From JAHCHG01 sp041394845 (GTDB lineage: Bacteria; Acidobacteriota; Blastocatellia; Pyrinomonadales; Pyrinomonadaceae): a stretch of 64,000 nt of DNA. Below, one piece after another: positions 8,167 through 14,064 of this stretch; the first letter of the stretch is position 1, and every line of letters starts with the position of its first letter. Both the position numbers and the translations under genes were made by a program. The notes below the pieces were generated by a model. The model saw only the letters and a program-made list of their open reading frames with translations. It did not search any database and had not been told where the DNA came from. The stretch spans positions 558,001-622,000 of the forward strand of contig JAWKHL010000002.1 of NCBI GenBank assembly GCA_041394845.1, given 5' to 3'.

Positions 8167-9972
8167 TTATTCAACGATTTTTATCCCCAGTTCATCGAGC
8201 TGCGCCTCATCGACATCGCCCGGCGAATCCATCATCAGATCCTGCGCCGAGGCGGTTTTCGGGAAGGCAATGACGTCGCGGATGTTGTCCGTCTCCTGCA
8301 AAAGCATGACGGTCCGCTCGATCCCGGCGGCGAAACCTCCGTGCGGCGGCGTGCCGTATTGAAGCGCTTCGAGGAAAAAGCCGAACCGTTCCTTGGCCTT
8401 TTCGGGCGACAGTCCCTGGGCCTTGAAAATGAGACTCTGGATCGCGCTCTGATGGACGCGGATCGAACCGCTGCCGATCTCGTAGCCGTTGATGACGATG
8501 TCGTAGGCGCGGGCGCGGATCTCGCCCAAAAGATCGGTTTCGCCGTCTTCGATGGCGCGCCTAAAGAGCGGCACGTCCTCGTCCAAAAGCGACGTGAAAG
8601 GATGATGCATCGGGTCGTAATTGCCGGTCTCTTCGTTGTATTCGAACATCGGAAATTCCGTCACCCAGAGCGGCCGGTAAACGCCTTTCGGGATCAGATC
8701 CTCGCGTTTGGCGACCTCTTTGCGAAGAGCACCGAGCGAGGCCGCGACGACCGATTTTCGCCCCGCCACGATCAGAACCGCGTCGCCCTTTTCGGCTCCG
8801 GCCGCCCCGGCCAACTGATTGATCTTTTCCGCGCCGAGGACTTTCAACAGAGATGAAGTCGTCTCGTCGCCGAGTTTGATCCAGGCCAGAGCGTGCGCGC
8901 CGTAACGCCGGACAAACTCCTGTAGATCGTCGAGATTCTTGCGCGAATAATCGGACTTCCCGCGAGCGACGACGGCCTTGATCTCGCCCTTGTTTTCCAG
9001 TACGGAAGCGAACGGCGCGAAATCCGTGTCGCTCAGATTGCCGGAAAGATCTTTGAGTGCCATTCCGAAGCGGAGGTCGGGTTTATCGACGCCGAAACGG
9101 CGCATCGCCTCGGCGTAGGTCATTCGCGGAAAAGGCGTTTCAAATTCGCCCTCGACCAAGGAGAAGACTTCTTTCAAAACTCCCTCCATCGTCCGGAAGA
9201 CCATCTCTTCGTTGGCAAAACTCATCTCGATGTCGAGTTGCGTGAACTCCGGCTGGCGGTCGGCCCGGAGGTCTTCGTCGCGAAAACAGCGGGCGATCTG
9301 ATAATATTTGTCGAGCCCGGCGATCATCGTGATCTGCTTGAGGATCTGCGGCGATTGCGGCAGGGCGAAGAATTTGCCCGGCTGGATCCGCGACGGAACG
9401 ATGAAATCGCGCGCGCCTTCCGGTGTGGATTTGAGGAGAACCGGCGTTTCGATCTCCAGAAACCCCCGAGCGTCCATATAATCGCGGATCTTCCTGAGCG
9501 CCCGGGCGCGCATCATCAGATTCTTTTGCAGGGACGGACGCCGAAGATCGACGTAGCGGTATTTGAGCCGGAGGTCTTCCGAAGCCAGATTCTGCGATCC
9601 GGCTTTTTCCAGCTCGAACGGCAAGGTCTTGGCGTCATTCAAGATCAGGACCTGATCGACCGAAACCTCGATCTCGCCGGTCGGCAGTTTTTTGTTAACG
9701 GTCCCTTCTTCGCGCCGGACGACCTGGCCTTTGACGGCGATGACGAATTCGCCGCGCACGTTTTTGGCCTTGGCGTGAGCCTCGGGCGAGCGTTCCTCGC
9801 TGACGACGACCTGCGTCAAGCCGTAGCGGTCGCGCAGGTCGATAAAGGTAAAGATGCCGAAATCTCGCTTTTTCGCCATCCAGCCCATCAAAACGACCTC
9901 TTCGCCGACCTGTTCCGCCCGCAGTTCGCCGCAGGTGTGTGTTCTCTCTAAAGTTCCCAAGTTGTCTAACAT
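8167..9972 (-). CDS. aspS: Aspartate--tRNA ligase
   Basis: 601 residues, the usual size of bacterial AspRS. An N-terminal OB-fold anticodon-binding domain (KKRDFGIFTFIDLRDRYG) is followed by the class II catalytic core: motif 2 FRDEDLRADRQPEFTQLDIE near residue 220, an inserted GAD domain of the bacterial type (about 290-410), and motif 3 GGFAAGIERTVMLL near the end, followed by AFPKTASAQDLMMDSP. It charges tRNA-Asp; whether it also aminoacylates tRNA-Asn cannot be settled by reading. The last 95 bp upstream of the stop are one of two identical copies in the window, so the present C-terminus was supplied by the insertion and the enzyme remains full length. Confidence 0.97.
   Translation of the reverse strand: MLDNLGTLERTHTCGELRAEQVGEEVVLMGWMAKKRDFGIFTFIDLRDRYGLTQVVVSEERSPEAHAKAKNVRGEFVIAVKGQVVRREEGTVNKKLPTGEIEVSVDQVLILNDAKTLPFELEKAGSQNLASEDLRLKYRYVDLRRPSLQKNLMMRARALRKIRDYMDARGFLEIETPVLLKSTPEGARDFIVPSRIQPGKFFALPQSPQILKQITMIAGLDKYYQIARCFRDEDLRADRQPEFTQLDIEMSFANEEMVFRTMEGVLKEVFSLVEGEFETPFPRMTYAEAMRRFGVDKPDLRFGMALKDLSGNLSDTDFAPFASVLENKGEIKAVVARGKSDYSRKNLDDLQEFVRRYGAHALAWIKLGDETTSSLLKVLGAEKINQLAGAAGAEKGDAVLIVAGRKSVVAASLGALRKEVAKREDLIPKGVYRPLWVTEFPMFEYNEETGNYDPMHHPFTSLLDEDVPLFRRAIEDGETDLLGEIRARAYDIVINGYEIGSGSIRVHQSAIQSLIFKAQGLSPEKAKERFGFFLEALQYGTPPHGGFAAGIERTVMLLQETDNIRDVIAFPKTASAQDLMMDSPGDVDEAQLDELGIKIVE
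8171..8265. repeat. 95-bp direct repeat, copy within aspS
   Basis: Identical to 6872-6966. Together the copies bracket a 1204-bp segment with three minus-strand genes. Identity over the whole length implies a recent event or gene conversion. Confidence 0.95.
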
Positions 9973-9980
9973 GTTCTTAA

Positions 9981-10077
9981 TGTTTAAAGGTGAAAAGGTG
10001 TAAAAGTGAAAAAGCCGTTTGAACTCCGATCGTATTTACATTTTCACATTTTCACGGTTTAACTTTATTTTCACTTT
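9981..10077. repeat. Hairpin-forming tract of GTGAAAA-type units
   Basis: Left arm about 9988-10011 with GGTGAAAAGGTGTAAAAG units of about 8 bases; right arm about 10035-10076 with TTTTCACATTTTCACGG and TTTTCAC, the inverted counterparts. It lies just upstream of aspS. The same unit family recurs at 32817-32928 and 45623-45948. Confidence 0.75.
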
Positions 10078-10084
10078 ATAAAAT

Positions 10085-10123
10085 AAAAAACGCCTTTCGA
10101 TTCTGGAGATAAACGAAAGGCGG
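10085..10123 (-). terminator. Probable intrinsic terminator (minus strand)
   Basis: CGCCTTTCG at 10091-10099 pairs with CGAAAGGCG at 10114-10122. Read on the minus strand, the stem is followed by a T-run from the A-tract at 10085-10090. The minus-strand transcript it would end is not evident; the cassette region now lies there. Confidence 0.4.
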
Positions 10124-10364
10124 AACGCTAGGGAATTAACGCTCTCGCCGGTCAATTATCATCGCTGCTGAATCGAATTGCGTTCATAAAATTCTTAAAC
10201 GAGCAAAATAATACAGGATTGACGCGTAAAAAAGCAACCCCTGGTCTGCTGACTGAGATGACGCGCCCCGGCGAGGCGGCGAACCTGATCAAAAAGTTTG
10301 GTTTTTTTTCTAAGTGGGGTATTGAAAATTTGGTTGTAAGAATCCTGATGTTGAGGTATCTTCG

Positions 10365-10490
10365 TTCCGGATATAAGGTTATTTTCCCGACTGATTCCAG
10401 ATAACACAACCAAACTTGAGTGTTATCTGGAATGAGTCCGGATAATATACGAATTTTGAGTGTTATCCCGAATGGTTCGGGATAATCACA
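10365..10490. repeat. Tandem palindromic 40-bp repeats upstream of the cassette region
   Basis: Two direct copies start with TTGAGTGTTAT at 10416 and 10456 (period 40), each holding a hairpin: TTATCTGGAA/TCCGGATAA and the perfect TTATCCCGAA/TTCGGGATAA. A third copy in inverse orientation ends near 10410 (ATTCCAGATAACAC). Bases 9973-10508 otherwise show no convincing gene. Confidence 0.65.
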
Positions 10491-10491
10491 A

Positions 10492-10498
10492 GTTAGGC
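10492..10498 (+). other. Possible attC right-end (R) box
   Basis: GTTAGGC fits the GTTRRRY recombination box and lies 10 bp before the ATG of the first cassette-like gene, the usual spacing for an integron cassette. The rest of this attC is not clearly recognisable; the palindromes at 10416-10490 occupy its place. Confidence 0.45.
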
Positions 10499-10508
10499 AG
10501 TAAAAAGA

Positions 10509-11018
10509 ATGATCGAACTTAGTGAAAATGTGTGGAGACAGCTTGAACATGCTTATGGTGAAGCCTCTGATATACCTAGCTTGCTTAAGCAATTATCTGA
10601 ATATCCAGTTTATGAGTCCTATAAATCAGAACCCTATTTTTCATTGTGGAGTGCTCTATGTCACCAAGGGGATGTCTATTCTGCCTCATATGCAGCAGTT
10701 CCCCATATAGTTCGCTTGCTAGTTCAAAATCCAGACAGAGCAACAGTCGATTATGTTTTATTACCTATCTGTATCGAAATAGCCAGATTGAATGGAAATG
10801 GCCCAGAAATTAACACTGAAGTAGAAGAAAGCTACTTCTCATCGCTGAAGGAAATAATACAAATCATGCCACAAGTAAGTGTACGTGATGAAGGCGATGT
10901 AAGGGTATTGGCAGCAGCAGTAGCTGTTGTAAATGGCAATGCTAGTCTAGGTGATGCAATACTGGAATTATCCAATGATGTGCTAGAGGAATTCTCAGAA
11001 TGGTTCTACTCAAGGTAA
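10509..11018 (+). CDS. Cassette-borne hypothetical protein (HEAT-like helices)
   Basis: 169 residues, no signal peptide. The core YSASYAAVPHIVRLLVQNPD resembles the helical hypothetical proteins that recur in integron cassettes and next to polymorphic-toxin immunity genes. The coding sequence is clearly richer in A/T than the flanking chromosome and uses different codons, a sign of transfer. It starts just after a GTTAGGC box and its stop (TAA 11016-11018) is followed after a single base by the attC at 11020, the compact layout of a gene cassette. Function unknown; an immunity-type role is only a guess. Confidence 0.75.
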   Translation: MIELSENVWRQLEHAYGEASDIPSLLKQLSEYPVYESYKSEPYFSLWSALCHQGDVYSASYAAVPHIVRLLVQNPDRATVDYVLLPICIEIARLNGNGPEINTEVEESYFSSLKEIIQIMPQVSVRDEGDVRVLAAAVAVVNGNASLGDAILELSNDVLEEFSEWFYSR

Positions 11019-11019
11019 T

Positions 11020-11133
11020 GCCTAACAATAACCTCAACACGGACTCTGCATTCCGCGGCGCCTTTTGTGGCTCCATTGCATTCTGCCACAAAAGCCACCG
11101 CTCCATGCAGAGCCGGTTAGGTTGGTGTTGGGT
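11020..11133 (+). other. Integron attC recombination site
   Basis: 114 bp bounded by GCCTAAC (11020-11026, RYYYAAC) and GTTGGGT (11127-11133, GTTRRRY). The arms pair: CGGACTCTGCAT on the left matches ATGCAGAGCCG on the right with one unpaired extra A on the left, the extrahelical-base feature recognised by integron integrases. The stem continues through CCTTTTGTGG/CCACAAAAG. Confidence 0.85.
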
Positions 11134-11170
11134 TGCTTCTTGTGAAATCAAACACAACAATAATGAAACG

Positions 11171-11665
11171 ATGAAAATATTTTTCTCTATTTTATTTTTG
11201 ACTCTCTTTTCAACTCTGGCTTTCGCTCAAGAAACGAAAAGTCAAAGCGATACTGTTATCGTCGCTGGAAAAGGTTGGGGCAAAGTTCAAGTTGACGCTA
11301 ACCGAAAAGATGTCGAAGCAATTCTTGGCAAGGGCGAAGGCAGTGAAGGCTCTGAATATCTCGACGGAGTTTATTTCCGAGAATATCCCGAAATGGGAAT
11401 TCAAGTTTCTTATACTCACAAACAAAATAAAGTTGTTGCTATCTTTTTCTACAATAAGCAACATCGCTACGAAAATATGACAACAGCTCCGGTCAAGACA
11501 AACAAAGGCATTGATTGGAGCGCAAATTACAAACAGGTTAAGAAAGCCTACGGAAAACCGAAGGAAAATTATAGCGGCGACGGTTGGCGGCGCGTAGTAT
11601 ATGAAGGCATTGATTTTCGTTTTGAAAATGATGTAATGGTAAGAATCGGTATTCCGGGAAGATAG
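11171..11665 (+). CDS. Secreted cassette-borne hypothetical protein
   Basis: 164 residues from the ATG at 11171, with a signal peptide (MKIFFSILFLTLFSTLAFA, cleavage near residue 19). The mature part holds two copies of a similar pattern, KVQVDANRKDVEAILGKG and DWSANYKQVKKAYGKPKENY, each a strand-helix-GK turn, suggesting a duplicated small domain. No catalytic motif. The frame is open further upstream, but that part lies in the attC. It sits between two attC sites, so it is the second cassette of the remnant array. A/T-rich relative to the chromosome. Confidence 0.75.
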   Translation: MKIFFSILFLTLFSTLAFAQETKSQSDTVIVAGKGWGKVQVDANRKDVEAILGKGEGSEGSEYLDGVYFREYPEMGIQVSYTHKQNKVVAIFFYNKQHRYENMTTAPVKTNKGIDWSANYKQVKKAYGKPKENYSGDGWRRVVYEGIDFRFENDVMVRIGIPGR

Positions 11666-11700
11666 TCATTTTTCAGAAAGGTGTGTGAATGCAACGGACA

Positions 11701-11950
11701 ACCCAACAAATCAATGGACGCGAGGCGAAACAGCGTGCCTCTTAAAAACATACTTTATTAATGTGAATCAAGGGTAGAAATTTGGCACCTAAAATCAACA
11801 ACTTACAGAGCCGATTTTGACCAACTTAAAACTTGGAAATTTGTAAGTGCTTTATTTTCAATAAGGGTAATTTTCTACCCTTGATTCACATTTTATTACT
11901 TGTTGAGTTGTGCGTTGCCGGTTTCGCCCGCGTCATCTCAACCGTTGTCA
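11701..11950 (+). other. Integron attC site interrupted by a MITE
   Basis: Starts with ACCCAAC (11701-11707). The left arm ATGGACGCGAGGCGAAAC pairs with GTTTCGCCCGCGTCAT near 11926 with two extrahelical bases. The right end near 11944 (GTTGTCA) departs from GTTRRRY. Removing the 133-bp element at 11760-11892 and one TTATT copy leaves about 112 bp, nearly the length of the upstream attC. Confidence 0.75.
11760..11892. mobile_element. 133-bp MITE-like element
   Basis: The ends are perfect 21-bp inverted repeats beginning AATGTGAATCAAGGG (11760-11780 and 11872-11892). Flanks carry a direct duplication TTATT at 11755-11759 and 11893-11897. The 91-bp interior has no reading frame but contains a second inverted pair (ACTTACA/TGTAAGT). 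This is the structure of a non-autonomous transposon moved in trans; no matching transposase lies in the window. Confidence 0.85.
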
Positions 11951-11974
11951 GGCGGCGCTATTGGGGGAGGCAAA

Positions 11975-12355
11975 ATGAGTTTCGAGTCGGTACAACTAAA
12001 GACGAAGTACGATTATCTCGCACCGGACAAGTCGGAGATCTACCTGCTGGCAGAGGGTTCTAAGGGAAACCTATGCCAATGCATTCTGCCCGTTGGCGCG
12101 ACATCGCTGCCAGTTGCACATAAGACAGTCGAGGAACTTTGGTTCTTTCTCGAAGGTCGCGGAGAGGTTTACCGGGAGGGAATAAACAATGATGAACCCA
12201 CACCTGTATCACCGGGAACCAGCCTTGTCATACCTACTGGAAAGGCGTTTCAGTTTCGCAACACCGGCGACGTTCCGCTGAGATTCATGATAGTTACGAT
12301 GCCGCCTTGGCCCGGAGAGACAGAGGCCATTACCGATGTGAAAGGTAAATGGTGA
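11975..12355 (+). CDS. Cupin-domain protein (third cassette)
   Basis: 126 residues folding as a single cupin barrel. Motif 1 appears as AHKTVEELWFFLEGRGEVY, where the usual HxH is reduced to AHKTVEE with the Glu retained, and motif 2 as PGTSLVIPTGKAFQFRNTG, lacking the usual PxxxxH histidine. Metal binding is therefore uncertain. A strong GGGGGAGG ribosome-binding site at 11963-11970 supports the ATG at 11975. It follows the interrupted attC, so it is probably a cassette gene. Sugar isomerase, epimerase or sensor roles are all possible for cupins. Confidence 0.8.
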   Translation: MSFESVQLKTKYDYLAPDKSEIYLLAEGSKGNLCQCILPVGATSLPVAHKTVEELWFFLEGRGEVYREGINNDEPTPVSPGTSLVIPTGKAFQFRNTGDVPLRFMIVTMPPWPGETEAITDVKGKW

Positions 12356-12531
12356 GAGTGCCGCCGGTTGCCGTACGCTATTGCTTTGGTCTTTCCGGCC
12401 GATCTGCGGCCAAGAGAGCGGCGGTTTTGTCAGTTGCTCTGTATGAGCCGACCACTCTCGTCCAGCTGATCGTTGCACATAATTTGTTATAAGCATGCGG
12501 CGACGGCGGCCTAAATCATTATGCGTTTTAA

Positions 12532-12726
12532 GGCAGAAACTTTCTGGTGGGGGGCGGCGGTTTCATCTGGGGCGGGGTTATCGCATTCGGTTCGCTTGTC
12601 GTGGCCGGCGCAGGTCACGGATGGGTGTCGGCCTTGCCCTTCGGGATTCTCGCCGTGTTCACAACGCCATTGGCCACCACGAACGCGATGGCAACACAGC
12701 TTTTCTTTAAAATCTTGTTCCGTTAA
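12532..12726 (+). pseudogene. Membrane-protein fragment in cassette remnant
   Basis: The frame open from 12532 to the TAA at 12724-12726 has no ATG; a GTG at 12547 would give 59 residues. It reads GGFIWGGVIAFGSLVVAG then LPFGILAVFTTPLATTNAMA, two clear membrane helices, and ends KILFR. A protein this plausible without a proper start suggests a truncated cassette gene. Bases 12356-12531 before it hold no gene; GTTATAAGC near 12487 could be a degenerate attC end. Confidence 0.5.
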
Positions 12727-13049
12727 ATTATGAATCGTATTTGGTTTCGCCACACTTCATCTCGGTCGTTGGGCAATTCGTGCTCTTTGTTGCGAAGAAC
12801 TCAAAAAAGATTTAAGAAAAGCGCCTTCGCCTGCAAAAACCGCACAGAAATAGAAATCTATCCGTTCATTTTAGACCCGCTCCATTATCCTCAGAGATTT
12901 TGAGAATTCTTGATAAAACCACGGCTTTGAGATATGGTCGTTGCAAATTCAAAGTGATTATTTCGAATTATTCGGGAAATTTGAGCCTTATCAGGAAAGA
13001 TTATGCGCCGAATGATCTTGATCGGAATCTGCCATCGAAGGGGAAAGCC
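12727..13049. other. Gap after the cassette remnant
   Basis: No gene is seen. GTTGGGC at 12768-12774 fits the attC right-box consensus but no paired left arm was found. An AAGGGGA ribosome-binding site for the methyltransferase lies at 13038-13044. Confidence 0.4.
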
Positions 13050-13853
13050 ATGACACAAGAAAAATTTGATCCGGAAGAAGTAGCACAGTTTGAGAACGCC
13101 ACCTGGTCCAGATGCGCTCCGATCTATATGGATGGATTCGGGGCGCTGGTCAAAGAGGCGATCGGGCCCTTGTTGGACGCCGTCAAGATCGGCAAAGGAG
13201 ATCGGGTTCTTGACGTGGGAACCGGCCCCGGTCTTGTCGCGGAGAAGGCGGCGGAGAGTGGAGCCGACGTGGTCGGCATCGATTTCTCCGAAGCGATGGT
13301 GGCGGAGGCCCGTCGGCTCCATCCCGATCTGAGGTTTGAAGAGGCGACGGCGGATTCTCTGCCTTTCGACGACGGAGAGTTCGACGCGGTTGTGGGCAAC
13401 TTCGTGTTTCATCATCTGGGAAAACCCGCTCAGGCTCTCGGCGAGGCGTTCAGGGTGTTGCGCGAAGGCGGCAGGTTGGCGTTCACGGTCTGGGCGGACC
13501 TCTCCAAACTTGAGGCGTTTGGCCTGTTCTTTGCCGCCGTCGAGGAACACGTCGGATCGGCGGACCTTCCCCACGGGCCTTTGTTCGGGGTCAGCGACTT
13601 CGATGTTTTCCACCGGATGGTTCGGGATGCCGGTTTTGGCGATTCCTCGGTGCGGGAACTGCCGATTGCCTGGCGGACATCTTCGCTTGAACCGTACCTC
13701 GCGTCCTTTGTCCACTGGGCAAACCTGTCCGCTTTTCCCGGGGAGATTCGCGACGCCATCGAGGCCACCGTGCGGAAATCCGCCGAGGCGTACCGGTCGG
13801 GAGAAGTCTTCGTTCTGCCGAATCCCGCGATCCTCGTCTCGGCGGTGAAATAA
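13050..13853 (+). CDS. SAM-dependent class I methyltransferase
   Basis: 267 residues from the ATG at 13050 (good AAGGGGA site upstream; the frame is open further up but with non-coding composition). Rossmann motif I is VLDVGTGPGLVAEKAAESGA, motif II VVGIDFS, then FDAVVGNFVFHHL and LREGGRLAF, the UbiE/Methyltransf_11 pattern of small-molecule methyltransferases. The C-terminal cap (about 160-267) would select the substrate, which cannot be told. It is separated from the GH44 gene by 210 bp and is probably transcribed alone. Confidence 0.85.
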   Translation: MTQEKFDPEEVAQFENATWSRCAPIYMDGFGALVKEAIGPLLDAVKIGKGDRVLDVGTGPGLVAEKAAESGADVVGIDFSEAMVAEARRLHPDLRFEEATADSLPFDDGEFDAVVGNFVFHHLGKPAQALGEAFRVLREGGRLAFTVWADLSKLEAFGLFFAAVEEHVGSADLPHGPLFGVSDFDVFHRMVRDAGFGDSSVRELPIAWRTSSLEPYLASFVHWANLSAFPGEIRDAIEATVRKSAEAYRSGEVFVLPNPAILVSAVK

Positions 13854-13880
13854 GTCCTCGGGCCATCTCAATAAAATCGA

Positions 13881-13944
13881 TACATGTCGCGGTAACGACA
13901 TAATCAGAAAATCAGTACGTGGAGCGGTAGCGACATGGTCAGAT
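13881..13944. repeat. Short palindromic words between methyltransferase and GH44 genes
   Basis: ATGTCGCGGTAACGACAT (13883-13900) is an inverted repeat, followed by the related GGAGCGGTAGCGACATGG (13921-13938). Two similar units 38-40 bp apart suggest a small dispersed element; copy number outside is unknown. Confidence 0.5.
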
Positions 13945-14064
13945 CGGTTTAACGCCGTTAAAAAATGACTTGATTTCAAACGTCGCAAAAAGTCATAATA
14001 AAACCGGATCGAAAATAACTTCCCGAAAAAAGCTTTTTGTCGAAATAAAAAATCGAGGTCGCCT

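Noticed and set aside
10219..10404. Small plus frame MTRKKATPGLLTEM...
   Set aside because: No ribosome-binding site or recognisable domain; the region is repeat-like.
10152..10592. 146-residue minus frame before the cassettes
   Set aside because: Runs through palindromic repeats and antisense to the first cassette gene; no family pattern.
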